Below, one piece after another: positions 9,162 to 18,134 of a DNA stretch of 64,000 nt. A program made the translations under genes and the position numbers. The stretch lies in assembly GCF_009363255.1 (NCBI RefSeq), contig NZ_CP045318.1, forward strand, positions 1,411,001 through 1,475,000, given 5' to 3'. The notes under the pieces are model-generated. The model made no database searches. It was not told where the DNA came from and saw only the letters and a list, made by a program, of their open reading frames with translations. Positions within the stretch are counted from its first letter, which is position 1. Every line of letters begins with the position of its first letter. The stretch is from Roseivivax sp. THAF197b. Lineage in GTDB: Bacteria; Pseudomonadota; Alphaproteobacteria; Rhodobacterales; Rhodobacteraceae.

Positions 9162-10676
9162 TCATGCCTTCAGTTCGGTCTTCTTCTTAACACGCAGAAG
9201 CTTGAATGCCGGCAGAAGGATCAGAAAGATCGCAATTACCGTAATCGGCGCGGCAATGGGCCGGGTGAAGAAGATCGACGGATCGCCCGAAGACAGAAGC
9301 AGCGATTGCCGCAAGGTGGGCTCCGCAATGGGGCCGAGCACGATCGCGAGGACCGCAGGGGCCAGCGGATAGTCGAATTTCCGCATGAAGAACGCGCCCA
9401 GCCCGAAGATCACGATGAGCCAGATATCATGCATGCTGCGCGCGGCAGCGAACCCGCCGATGATCGACAGCACGAAGATGAGCGGCGCGAGGATCGTGAA
9501 CGGCATCCGCAGCATCGCTACGAAAAGCGGGATGAAGGCGAGGTTGATCAGCAAGGCGGCAAAGTTCGAGATGTAGAACGACCCGATCAGGCCCCAGACA
9601 AACTCGCTTTCATCGACGAAGAGCCGCGGGCCGGGTGTCAGCCCCCAGATCACCATGCCACCCAGAAGGATCGCCGTCGTGGGCGAACCCGGAATACCCA
9701 GCGTAAGCATCGGCAGCATGGAGCCCGTGGAGGCGGAATTGTTCGCGGCCTCGGGTGCGGCCACGCCGTCGGGCGTGCCGGTACCGTATTCCTTGGGGTT
9801 CTTGGCCACCATCTTGGCCACGCCATAGGACATGAGCGAGCCGGGCGTCGCACCCGCGGCAGGCAGAACGCCCACGAAAAAGCCCAGGAAGGAGCCGATG
9901 GTCGTGCCTTTCCAGCCGCGGCGCGTGGCCTCCCTGGTGTCAGAGATCATACCCTTCACCGACATCTTCGGGTTGGTGGTGGTGATCTCGCCGCGCGTCT
10001 GTTCGATGGTCCAGAGCATCTCGCCGATGCCGTAGACCCCGATGGCCAGAACGATGAAGCTGATCCCGCGCAGGAAGCCGGAAATGTCGAAAAGCACAAG
10101 CCGCGGCTCGCCCGAGATCGTGTCGAAGCCTACCGTGGCAAGGACAAGCCCGAAACAGATGGAGAAGATCGTCTTCGGGATGTCATCGCCGCCAAGGCCC
10201 ACGAAGGTGGCGAAGGCCAGAAGCATCAGCGCGAAGATCTCGGGCGGCCCGAAGGACAGCGCGAGCCCGGCGAGAAGCGGCGCGAACAGCGTGAAGAGAA
10301 CATTCGCCACCGTGCCGCCGACAAAGGATGCGATGGCCGCTGTCACAAGCGCGAGGCTGGCCTTGCCCTGCATCGCGAGTGGCCTGCCGTCGAAGGTGGT
10401 GGCCACCGCCGTCGACGCGCCGGGAATGCCCAGCGTGACCGACGAAATCGCGCCTCCATACATCGCGCCGTAATAGATCGCGGCCAGGAAAATGATCGCG
10501 GAATCGGGCGGCACGAGGAAGGTGATCGGCAAAAGGATCGCCACGCCGTTCACGGATCCGAGCCCCGGCATGGCGCCGATGAACAGCCCCACCGTGACAC
10601 CGATCATGATCAGCATGATGTTGATCGGCTGAAGCGACAGCAGGACGCCGTCGGCGAGGAAAGACAAAGTTTCCAT
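9162..10676 (-). CDS. tctA: Tripartite tricarboxylate transporter, large permease TctA
   Basis: This 504-residue polytopic membrane protein has the repeated TctA pattern: MPGLGSVNGVAILLPITF and GIPGASTAVATTFDG near the N-terminus, PAAGATPGSLMSYGVAK and LGIPGSPTTAILLGGM in the second half. It is the channel subunit that works with TctB and the binding protein TctC using an ion gradient. It lies 24 nt after tctB. The CoA-ligase gene follows after 76 nt on the same strand. Confidence 0.95.
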   Translation of the reverse strand: METLSFLADGVLLSLQPINIMLIMIGVTVGLFIGAMPGLGSVNGVAILLPITFLVPPDSAIIFLAAIYYGAMYGGAISSVTLGIPGASTAVATTFDGRPLAMQGKASLALVTAAIASFVGGTVANVLFTLFAPLLAGLALSFGPPEIFALMLLAFATFVGLGGDDIPKTIFSICFGLVLATVGFDTISGEPRLVLFDISGFLRGISFIVLAIGVYGIGEMLWTIEQTRGEITTTNPKMSVKGMISDTREATRRGWKGTTIGSFLGFFVGVLPAAGATPGSLMSYGVAKMVAKNPKEYGTGTPDGVAAPEAANNSASTGSMLPMLTLGIPGSPTTAILLGGMVIWGLTPGPRLFVDESEFVWGLIGSFYISNFAALLINLAFIPLFVAMLRMPFTILAPLIFVLSIIGGFAAARSMHDIWLIVIFGLGAFFMRKFDYPLAPAVLAIVLGPIAEPTLRQSLLLSSGDPSIFFTRPIAAPITVIAIFLILLPAFKLLRVKKKTELKA

Positions 10677-10700
10677 GTGGGACCTCTGGATGGGGCGGCG

Positions 10701-11204
10701 TCAGTAGATGATGTCGTACATCACGTCGAAGAAGGGCTGCGTGAACGCCATGCCCTGCGGCATGGAAATCATCATCGCGCCTTCGAAGAAGAAGAACAGA
10801 AGGATGGGCAGACCGATGGCCATGATCAGGGTCAGCCACCATGAATGCCGCCCGAGAATGCGCAGGTAATAGAGCAGGAAAAGCGCGATCGCCCCGTACA
10901 TGGAGACAACCGAAATGAGCGCGACGAAGCCCACGACGCCGCCACCCACGAGAAAGACGGTGCGCCAGCCGAAATCGTCCATCATCGGCTCGTCGGATTG
11001 CGAGGCCGGGCTTTTGCCGCGCCACCAGTTGATGGCAATGGCGACGCAGCTCAGGAACATCACCGCCGAGAGCCAGAATGGCCAGAAGCCACCGCCGGGC
11101 CCTTCGCCCCGGATGTAGCCGACGGGAAGCTCGGTGGCCTTCCACATCAGGTAGATGGAAAAAAGGGCAAAGAGCCCTGCGAGAGAGATCTCACCACGAC
11201 GCAT
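10701..11204 (-). CDS. tctB: Tripartite tricarboxylate transporter, small permease TctB
   Basis: This 167-residue protein has four predicted membrane helices (about 8-25, 37-58, 83-117 as two segments, 125-145), the usual TctB size and topology. TctB proteins are poorly conserved, and the call rests on the helices and on its place between tctC and tctA. The gaps are 31 nt to tctC and 24 nt to tctA, as in an operon. Confidence 0.88.
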   Translation of the reverse strand: MRRGEISLAGLFALFSIYLMWKATELPVGYIRGEGPGGGFWPFWLSAVMFLSCVAIAINWWRGKSPASQSDEPMMDDFGWRTVFLVGGGVVGFVALISVVSMYGAIALFLLYYLRILGRHSWWLTLIMAIGLPILLFFFFEGAMMISMPQGMAFTQPFFDVMYDIIY

Positions 11205-11235
11205 CTTTGCCCCCTTTCATTGCCTTGAATTGGCC

Positions 11236-12207
11236 TTAGCTGCCGATGTCAGAGAGAAGCTGCTGGTGGTTTTCCACCTGCGTGGCCCAATAGGCGCGGG
11301 TCTCTTCCTCGTTCATCGGCAGGGGCGAGAGGCTCTCGGAGACGAGGTAGTTCTGCCATTCCTCGCTGTCGTAGACCTTGCCGAAGACATCGCGGTAATA
11401 GGCCGCGGCCTCGTCCGACATGCCCGGCGCGCCGACGATGGCCCGCTGGTTGTAGTACGAGAAGTCGTGGCCCTTTTCCTTCATCGTGGGTACGTCCGGA
11501 TAGGCCTCCATCCGCTCATCCGAGAAGGCCAGAAGAGGGACGAAATCGCCCGACTCGTAGAAGCCCTTGGCCTCGGCGGGGTTGTTCACCGTGGCCATGA
11601 TCTGCTTGCCCGCGAGATCCTTGGCGACCGCGCCACCACCATCATAGGGGATGTACTTGATATCGAGGTCGTAGGCGCCCGACATGTAGGCGATCACGAT
11701 GCTGTCCTCCTGGCCCGATCCCGTGCCGCCCATGACGTATTCGCCGTCCATGGACTTCACCTCTTCGACGAATTCCTCGAAGGTGGTGATGCCGCTATCG
11801 GCGTGGACCCAAAGCACGAAGGGATCGACGCCCATCATGGTGATCGGCGTGAAGGTCTCGATATCCACACCGAGGCCATCCTGCCGGATCGGGGTCGTGT
11901 AGAAGGAATTCAGCGTGACCATCAGCGTGTGATCCGCGTCGCGCGCATTCATGAGGTGGAGAAGGGCTTCCGCGCCCGACCCGCCGCCGCGGTTCGTCGG
12001 CACGAGCGGACGGTTCGTCATGTCCTCGGCTTCCACGACCGATTGCACGAAGCGTGCGATCTGGTCGGCGCCGCCGCCCGGACCTGCCATGATGGTGAAA
12101 TCGATGGGGCGTTTCGGCTGCCAATCCTGGGCCATCGAGGCCACGGGCAGGGATGCCAGCAGGGTGCTGGCGGCAGCGCCCAATAATGCTCTCTTGGTCA
12201 GTGTCAT
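11236..12207 (-). CDS. tctC: Tripartite tricarboxylate transporter substrate-binding protein TctC
   Basis: The ATG at 12207 is preferred to an upstream one at 12297 because it follows GGGAGG and begins a Sec signal peptide (about 1-28, ending SMAQD). The 323-residue mature-type protein has the Bug/TctC pattern: KRPIDFTIMAGPGGGADQIAR near the N-terminus and GGGSGAEALLHL, then AGKQIMATVNNPAE. It captures the carboxylate in the periplasm. An acidic residue seems to be retained where Bug proteins contact the ligand, but the ligand cannot be predicted. It is the first transporter gene and lies 125 nt downstream of the stress-protein gene. Confidence 0.94.
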   Translation of the reverse strand: MTLTKRALLGAAASTLLASLPVASMAQDWQPKRPIDFTIMAGPGGGADQIARFVQSVVEAEDMTNRPLVPTNRGGGSGAEALLHLMNARDADHTLMVTLNSFYTTPIRQDGLGVDIETFTPITMMGVDPFVLWVHADSGITTFEEFVEEVKSMDGEYVMGGTGSGQEDSIVIAYMSGAYDLDIKYIPYDGGGAVAKDLAGKQIMATVNNPAEAKGFYESGDFVPLLAFSDERMEAYPDVPTMKEKGHDFSYYNQRAIVGAPGMSDEAAAYYRDVFGKVYDSEEWQNYLVSESLSPLPMNEEETRAYWATQVENHQQLLSDIGS

Positions 12208-12332
12208 TCGTCGTCCTCCCTTTGAACGTCCGGTGTCCCGGACCAGTGGTTCGCGTCCTTCGCGAGTATCCCTTCCTGCGTAACCGACCCCCGACATGTC
12301 GCGGTGCTCGGATCCGGTGCAGGCGCAGGAAT

Positions 12333-13184
12333 TCAGTGCGCCATCAGGACCGCCATCTCTGTGCGGTCCACGATGCGTTCGGTATTTCCGCCGAAGAGAA
12401 TCTCGGTCTCGTGGCTGTGGCTGTAGGCGCCGGTGACCAGCAGGGTCGCGCCGATCTCCTTGCAGGTCTTGAGAAGGGCCGTCGCGGGATCCTTGCCGTC
12501 CATGCGTACCAGTTCGGCCTTGATGCCGCGCAAAGCGTAATACTCTGCCAACTCGTCCGCGCCGGGCCCGTGGGGTTCGCCCTTGCCACCCGTGAGGATG
12601 GTCACGCGCTTGGCCATCCCGACAATGTCCAGCGACGAGGCCACGGCGCGTGACGCGGGCAGGGAGCCGTTCCAGCCGATCGCCACGTGATCCGCGAAGG
12701 TCGCGTCCGGGCGCAATTCGCCGGGGCAGAGCAGAACCGGACGTCCCGCGCCGTAAAGCGCCGACTTCAGTGAGCTTTGGCCGAGGTTCCGTTCCCGCTG
12801 CGGCTTCGGCAGGACGATCACATCGGCGAGCCTGCCCTTGTGGCGCACCATGTCGGCCATCTTCTCGGGCTCTTCGGAAAAGGTGCAGGTGACGCTTCCA
12901 TCAGTCGCAGCACCTTCCTTCAGCCCATATTCGGCAGCCAGCTTATGAAGGATCTTGCGCAGATGCTCTTCCTGGCGGTCTGCCAGTTCCACGGCCTGGC
13001 TCATCATCGTCTTGCGGGCGAATTCAGGCATCGCAAATCCCTGCGGGATCATGTCTTTCGCCTGAACCCGGCAATGCACGACATTGACGCGCGCGCTGTG
13101 CCTCTTGGCCAGTTCCGCCGCATGCGCGAGCACGGTTGAGACCATGCCATCCCCTCTCACGGGGACCAAAATGGACTTAATCAT
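12333..13184 (-). CDS. Universal stress protein, tandem UspA domains
   Basis: This 283-residue protein begins MIKSILVPVRGDG and holds two UspA-like halves (about 1-145 and 155-283). The second half ends with LLVTGAYSHSHETEILFGGNTERIV, which matches the G-2x-G-9x-G(S/T/N) ATP-binding pattern only in part. Usp genes often accompany TRAP and TTT uptake operons in Rhodobacteraceae. It is on the same strand as tctCBA, with a 125-nt gap that could hold a promoter of its own. The role in the operon is unknown. Confidence 0.88.
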   Translation of the reverse strand: MIKSILVPVRGDGMVSTVLAHAAELAKRHSARVNVVHCRVQAKDMIPQGFAMPEFARKTMMSQAVELADRQEEHLRKILHKLAAEYGLKEGAATDGSVTCTFSEEPEKMADMVRHKGRLADVIVLPKPQRERNLGQSSLKSALYGAGRPVLLCPGELRPDATFADHVAIGWNGSLPASRAVASSLDIVGMAKRVTILTGGKGEPHGPGADELAEYYALRGIKAELVRMDGKDPATALLKTCKEIGATLLVTGAYSHSHETEILFGGNTERIVDRTEMAVLMAH

Positions 13185-13863
13185 CTCACCTGCCTCAAGT
13201 CATACTCCCCGCCACTTTCCTTGCGGGTCGCCAGTTTCGACTGGTCGTGTTGCAAGGCCTGTGGCGCTCCGAGGTGCTACATGGAGTGCGCAGGATTATT
13301 TCGTCAAGAAGTAATTTTCCATAACTTTCGTGCGGAGGGGATTTTCCCTGATTTATAAGCCATTGTTTAACTGAAATTTTTTAGCATCCCGTCGTATACC
13401 GATAAAATGCGGCGTCCGCGCCTCTCGAAGGTGATTCTTGCCTGAGATGCGGCATGTTGCGCGTGCTGCCGGGGCAGGGGGGATGGGAGGCACCGGCCTG
13501 ACCTCGGACGAAAGCGGCTCGGATCGTCGCGTTCGAGGGCGGTCACCTACCGAGGAGCGGGGGTGTCTCACGCCCGGCGATGAGCGCTCGTCAAACCCTG
13601 ACGACCTGGCGCGGGTACATGTCGTGCGGGCTCGCAATTGGAAGTGGTCAAAATAACGACTGTAGACTCATATTTTGATTTCCAATTGGGAATTCAGGCC
13701 ATTAGCCGAAAAATACGAAATACTCGACTTAAACACCCCGTTCGCGCACTCTAATCGTGACGTTGAGGAAGGATTCGAGGCCCATTCATAGCTCGAAAAA
13801 ACCTCTCAATTTCATCGCTAAAGAATATGCATTTGAATTAGATATATTTCGGAGTGTGGGTAA
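13185..13863. other. Long, relatively AT-rich intergenic region before the RTX gene
   Basis: These 679 bases between divergent genes hold no supported gene. An open frame at 13438-13656 (72 codons, low complexity, no ribosome binding site) is probably spurious. AT content rises near 13290-13410 and 13640-13860. CAATTGG occurs twice near 13636 and 13686, the second inside an imperfect palindrome (TTCCAATTGGGAA). It probably carries the promoters of the stress-protein operon (leftward) and the RTX gene (rightward). Confidence 0.5.
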
Positions 13864-15474
13864 ATGGTGACTGCGGTTGGCTTTCAGGGTGTCGTGAATG
13901 GTGTTCAGACCGACCTGGACACATTGGGCGGATATTCCTCCGACATCGGAAGCGTGCTGTCGGGCGCCGAAACCGTCCTTGATCTGCCGGGCGAGCTTGA
14001 GGACGAGTTGCGGGATGCGGCTGATACGATCGACCTTCCGAATTCGATTGTGACAGCTCTTGGCGCCGTGCCGTTCGGGATCGGGACAGCCATCCGCCAA
14101 CTCGACAATGTCGCGAATTCGGTCTCGGGCACGGTGGACGACCAGGCCGATGTTCTGGCCGCTCTGGATGCGTCATGGCAACCGACGCGCAGCATCGTCG
14201 ACAATGCACAAAGCGTGAATACCACCATCGGCGCGTCCATCTCCGGCCTCGCTACGGCAAATCAGGACCGCGTGGAGCAGGCCGATCTGCTGGTGGCCAG
14301 CTTGGGCGATCAGCAGATTTTCGAAGGATCTGAACTGGCTGCGCGCATGGCGGGGTATTCCCAACTGGCCGGAAACTGGAACAGCCTTCTGGATGCAGGG
14401 GTGCAACCCGTTCAGGCGGCGCTGTCCGATTTGCAGACCGCCATCGACGCGATCGAGAACGCGGTGCCCAGCCTCAGTGGCGTGTCCAATGCGCTCGACA
14501 GCGCGCTTGGGGTCTTCAGCGGTGCTGCGGGTATTGCGAATGACATCGAAGACGCGTTGGACGTGACGATCAACCTGCCGTTTCCGCTGCCCGACATCAA
14601 TGTTCTCGATGTCCTGCAAACGATCACCGAATGGATCGATACGATTGTCGGGATCGTGGAAGACTTCGTAATCGATGTGCTTGCGGATATCGGCATCGAC
14701 ATCCGCGGCGTGTTCGACTCCATCGCCGACGAGATGCTGGGGTTCCTCGACCCGTTCTTCGATCAATTCGACGTGCTGGGCGAGGCCGTGGCACCACTCT
14801 TCCAGAACCTGACCAGCGCCATCAGCACCTTGCAGACCGCCTTCGCCGATCTGGTGGCAGATGCTGAGGAGATTGTCGGATCGCCCCAGCTTCTCGACAA
14901 CGTGGTGGTGGGGCTCGACACGGGCGACGCGCCGAACCCCGCCGACACCCTGACCGGCGATGGGGCTTCGAACGCCATGTTTGGTCTTGCCGGTGACGAC
15001 AACCTGCGCGGGGGTGTGGGGGACGATTTCCTGTTCGGGGGCACCGATAACGACACAATGATCGGAGGCGCTGGCAATGACGAGATGTTTGGCGGCGCGG
15101 GCAACGACGTGGTGCTGGGCGTCGCGGGCGACAACCTTTACGACGGTGGGGCGGGCGATGACCGCCTGATCGCGCAGGACGGAGACGACACGCTGATCGG
15201 CGGCGCCGACCGCGACCTGATCGTCAGTGGCGGCGGGGCGGACAGTTTCGTGTTCATGGCCGGTGCCGATACCGACATCGTTGTTGATTTTCATAACGAT
15301 ATCGATACCTTGCTGGTCGATGCGGATTTGGCGGGTGGCCTTGGCGCTGCCGATTTCGTGCAGCAGAACGCGATCACTCTCAACGGTTTCACAGCATTGA
15401 AGGTGGATGACGATGTCATGATCCTCTTGGGCGTGACCAAGGATCAGCTGCAGAACGATATCGAGTTCATCTAG
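13864..15474 (+). CDS. RTX calcium-binding protein with uncharacterised helical N-terminal region (type I secretion substrate)
   Basis: This 536-residue protein has no Sec signal. The first 360 or so residues are unlike any family I recognise: they are acidic, rich in Leu, Val, Asp and Ala, with regular helix-forming heptad-like spacing and no cysteine. Residues about 365-470 contain around ten nonapeptide RTX repeats of the GGxGxD type (for example GGAGNDEMFGGAGNDVV) that bind calcium. The last 60 residues form the usual C-terminal T1SS signal region (SFVFMAGADTDIVVDF onward). It is probably exported by an ABC/HlyD/TolC machine that is not encoded next to it. A surface or adhesion role is a guess. 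The nearest genes are unrelated. Confidence 0.85.
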   Translation: MVTAVGFQGVVNGVQTDLDTLGGYSSDIGSVLSGAETVLDLPGELEDELRDAADTIDLPNSIVTALGAVPFGIGTAIRQLDNVANSVSGTVDDQADVLAALDASWQPTRSIVDNAQSVNTTIGASISGLATANQDRVEQADLLVASLGDQQIFEGSELAARMAGYSQLAGNWNSLLDAGVQPVQAALSDLQTAIDAIENAVPSLSGVSNALDSALGVFSGAAGIANDIEDALDVTINLPFPLPDINVLDVLQTITEWIDTIVGIVEDFVIDVLADIGIDIRGVFDSIADEMLGFLDPFFDQFDVLGEAVAPLFQNLTSAISTLQTAFADLVADAEEIVGSPQLLDNVVVGLDTGDAPNPADTLTGDGASNAMFGLAGDDNLRGGVGDDFLFGGTDNDTMIGGAGNDEMFGGAGNDVVLGVAGDNLYDGGAGDDRLIAQDGDDTLIGGADRDLIVSGGGADSFVFMAGADTDIVVDFHNDIDTLLVDADLAGGLGAADFVQQNAITLNGFTALKVDDDVMILLGVTKDQLQNDIEFI

Positions 15475-15603
15475 AAACTGACGGTGCGGGTCCAATGCGC
15501 GTCCTTGCGCTGGATGGTCCGCGGGCGGCCGCGTCATAACGCACTGTTTGAGCTGGACCGTGCTCAGCCACGCCCCTTGATCCTATGGTGCCGCGCGATG
15601 GTG

Positions 15604-16866
15604 TCAGCCCCGGATCAGAATGGCCCGGAAATCGTTCACATTGGTCAGGGTCGGCCCCGTCTCGATCAGACAGCCCAAGCGCTCGAACACGCTGAAACTG
15701 TCATGCGCCGCAAGCATCTGACGCGCATCGAGGCCTGCGAGGGCTGCGTCCCTCGGAAAGCCCGCGTTGATGATCGCCCCGGCCGCGTTCTCGGTCCCGT
15801 CGATGCCGTCCGTGTCCGCGGCAACGGCGCAGATGCCGTCATGGCCATTCAGCGCGAGCGCGAGGGACAGCAGGAACTCGGTGTTGCGCCCCCCGCGACC
15901 GGGCTTCGTGTCGCCGACTGTCACGGTCGTCTCCCCGCCGGAGATCAGAACCGCAGGCGGCGCAGCAGGCGTTCCGTGGCGCGCCACAGCCTTGGCCATC
16001 CCGGCCATCACGGTGCCCAACTCGCACGCCTCTCCCTCCAATGCATCCCCCAGGAGAACTGGCGTTACGCCCGCGGCTCGCGCGACCTCTGCCGCGGCCT
16101 CAAGCGAGGCTTGCGGCGTTGCGATCAGGCGATAATCAGGCTCGAAGGGTTCGGCATCCGGGGAGGGGGCACGCAGCATGTCCTGCGCGGCCTTGGGCAG
16201 CGACGCGCCGAGTTTGTCGGCGAGATAGGACAGGTCTGCCTGCGCCGTCGGGTCGGGCACGGTCGGCCCGGACGCGATGGCTTCAGGGTCGTCGCCGGGC
16301 ACATCTGAAATCGCGAGCGTCACGAGCCGCGCATCTTTCGCCGCGCGCGCAAGTCCGCCGCCTTTCACCTGCGAGAGGCGGCGGCGCACCTTGTTCATCT
16401 CGGAGATCGACAGACCGGAGGCCAAGAGGAGCCGGTTCACCGCAACGAGATCGTCGAGGGTCAGCGGTGGCCGGGGCAGAGACAGCAAGGACGAGCCGCC
16501 TCCGGAGATCAACGCGAGAACCAGGTCGTTCGGCCCCGCCTTGGCCGCTTCCTCCATGATCTCCCGGGTCGCAGCCTCTGCCGCGGCATCGGGCACCGGG
16601 TGGGCGGCCTCTCGGACGGTGATCCGATCGGTCGGGACCGCATGCCCGTAGCGCGTCACGACGACGCCCGTCAGATCGACATCGGGCCAGGCCTGCTCGA
16701 CCGCGCGCGCCATGGAGGCCGCCGACTTCCCGCCGCCCACGACGATGCAGCGCCCGCGCGGCTTCTCGGGCAGGTGGGACGCCAGGACCCGCGCCGGATC
16801 CGCCGCGCCGATGGCAGCATCCAGCATCCGCCGAAGCAGGTCTTGTGCATCATCGTCGGTCATCAT
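15604..16866 (-). CDS. Glycerate 2-kinase, MOFRL family (TtuD/GckA type)
   Basis: This 420-residue protein has the family marks VVGGGKSAASMARA, ALISGGGSSLLSLP, NKVRRRLSQVKGGGLA and, in the C-terminal MOFRL domain, GRGGRNTEFLLSLAL with DTDGIDGTENAAGA. The family phosphorylates D-glycerate to 2-phosphoglycerate; older literature calls the tartrate-operon member TtuD a hydroxypyruvate reductase. It starts 7 nt after the dehydrogenase stop, so the two are co-transcribed. A plausible path is tartrate to oxaloglycolate and hydroxypyruvate/glycerate, with this enzyme feeding glycolysis. Confidence 0.92.
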   Translation of the reverse strand: MMTDDDAQDLLRRMLDAAIGAADPARVLASHLPEKPRGRCIVVGGGKSAASMARAVEQAWPDVDLTGVVVTRYGHAVPTDRITVREAAHPVPDAAAEAATREIMEEAAKAGPNDLVLALISGGGSSLLSLPRPPLTLDDLVAVNRLLLASGLSISEMNKVRRRLSQVKGGGLARAAKDARLVTLAISDVPGDDPEAIASGPTVPDPTAQADLSYLADKLGASLPKAAQDMLRAPSPDAEPFEPDYRLIATPQASLEAAAEVARAAGVTPVLLGDALEGEACELGTVMAGMAKAVARHGTPAAPPAVLISGGETTVTVGDTKPGRGGRNTEFLLSLALALNGHDGICAVAADTDGIDGTENAAGAIINAGFPRDAALAGLDARQMLAAHDSFSVFERLGCLIETGPTLTNVNDFRAILIRG

Positions 16867-16873
16867 CTACCGC

Positions 16874-18016
16874 TCAGATATTCTCGCCGCGGATGGCTTC
16901 GCACACGGCGTCGGTGACTTCCTGCGTGGTGGCCGTGCCGCCCACATCCGGTGTCATGATCCCGTCGGCGCAGACTTTCTCCACCGCGCGCATCAGGCGT
17001 TCGGAGGCATTCGCTTCGCCCAGATGGTCGAGCATCTGGCTTGCGGTCCAGAAGGTGGCCACGGGATTTGCGATGCCCTTGCCGGTGATGTCGAAGGCCG
17101 AGCCATGGATCGGCTCGAACATGGAGGGATAGCGCCGTTCGGGATCGATATTGCCCGTGGGCGCCACGCCGAGGCTGCCTGCCAGCGCACCGGCGAGGTC
17201 CGACAGGATGTCTGCGTGCAGGTTGGTCGCGACGATGGTGTCGAGGCTCTTGGGATCCTTGACCATGCGCACGGTCATGGCATCGACCAGCATCTTGTCC
17301 CAGGTCACGTCCGGGAAATCCTTGGACACCTCGGCCGCGATCTCGTCCCACATCACCATGCCAAACCGCTGGGCGTTGGACTTCGTCACCACGGTCAGGA
17401 GTTTCCGGGGCCGCGACCGGGCCAGTTCGAACGCATAGCGCATGATCCGCGTGACGCCGGTGCGGGTGAAGATCGACACTTCCGTGCCGACTTCCTCGGG
17501 CATGCCCTGATGCGTGCGTCCGCCATTGCCGGAATATTCCCCCTCGGAGTTCTCGCGCACGATGACCCAGTCGAGATCACCGGGGCCGACACCGGCCAGA
17601 GGCGAGGTGATGCCCGGCAGGATCTTGGTCGGGCGCACATTCGCATATTGGTCGAAGCCCTGGCAGATCGGCAGGCGCAGACCCCAGAGCGTGACGTGAT
17701 CCGGCACATCGGGCGCGCCCACGGCACCGAAGAAGATGGCGTCGAAATCCTTGATCTCGTCGCGTCCGTTCTCGGGCATCAGCGCGCCGGTCTTCTTGTA
17801 GCGCTCCGAGCCCCAGTCGAATTCGGTGACGTCGAAGGTGAAGCTACCGTCGCGCCGGGCCAGTGCCTCGAGCGCCTGCAATCCGGCGGCGATCACCTCT
17901 GGGCCGATGCCGTCGGCCGGAATCGAGGCGATCCTGTAGGTCTTCACCGCATCACCTGCCGCGTGTGATTGGCCGGACGGCGCAGTCGCGGGCTTGCCCT
18001 CTGTCAGGATCGTCAT
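16874..18016 (-). CDS. ttuC: Tartrate dehydrogenase/decarboxylase or D-malate dehydrogenase
   Basis: This 380-residue beta-decarboxylating dehydrogenase of the isopropylmalate/isocitrate family has RIASIPADGIGPEVIAAG near the N-terminus, the substrate-arginine region WGLRLPICQGFDQYANVRP, VRENSEGEYSGNGGR, and NLHADILSDLAGAL plus FEPIHGSAFDITGKGIANP for metal and NAD. WGLRLPICQ and the Tyr/Lys set fit tartrate/D-malate enzymes rather than LeuB. An extra 20 residues or so precede the conserved core. It is the first gene of a two-gene minus-strand operon with the glycerate kinase, divergent from lysR. A composite operator lies 61-96 nt upstream of its start codon. Confidence 0.9.
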   Translation of the reverse strand: MTILTEGKPATAPSGQSHAAGDAVKTYRIASIPADGIGPEVIAAGLQALEALARRDGSFTFDVTEFDWGSERYKKTGALMPENGRDEIKDFDAIFFGAVGAPDVPDHVTLWGLRLPICQGFDQYANVRPTKILPGITSPLAGVGPGDLDWVIVRENSEGEYSGNGGRTHQGMPEEVGTEVSIFTRTGVTRIMRYAFELARSRPRKLLTVVTKSNAQRFGMVMWDEIAAEVSKDFPDVTWDKMLVDAMTVRMVKDPKSLDTIVATNLHADILSDLAGALAGSLGVAPTGNIDPERRYPSMFEPIHGSAFDITGKGIANPVATFWTASQMLDHLGEANASERLMRAVEKVCADGIMTPDVGGTATTQEVTDAVCEAIRGENI

Positions 18017-18051
18017 GCTGTTTCCTCCTCGTCAACACGTGTTTGCGCGGA

Positions 18052-18081
18052 AGCGTACAGGCAGGCGATTGCGCTTCTCAA
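18052..18081 (-). promoter_or_regulatory. Putative promoter of the dehydrogenase-kinase operon
   Basis: On the minus strand TTGAGA (18081-18076) is followed after 18 nt by TACGCT (18057-18052). The same layout (TTGAGT, 18 nt, CACACT) occurs in front of the transporter genes at 19082-19111, and both sit at the end of the shared composite element. Confidence 0.5.
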
Positions 18082-18112
18082 TTCCACGTCGATTATATAC
18101 TTAAATGAAATA
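18077..18112 (-). promoter_or_regulatory. Copy 1 of composite LysR-type operator (ttuC/lysR intergenic)
   Basis: Read on the minus strand towards the dehydrogenase, the site is TATTTCAT-N6-ATATAATC-N6-GAATTGAG. The first two blocks form an imperfect dyad of the LysR T-N11-A kind. Copy 2 (19051-19086) has all three blocks at identical spacing. The right end lies 22 nt before the lysR start codon, so binding could also control lysR itself. Confidence 0.7.
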
Positions 18113-18134
18113 CTGACGCGATTAGAGAGCGCAT

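Noticed and set aside
13438..13656. 72-codon open frame in the intergenic region before the RTX gene
   Set aside because: Starts at TTG, no ribosome binding site, low-complexity Gly/Arg/Asp sequence and no known family.
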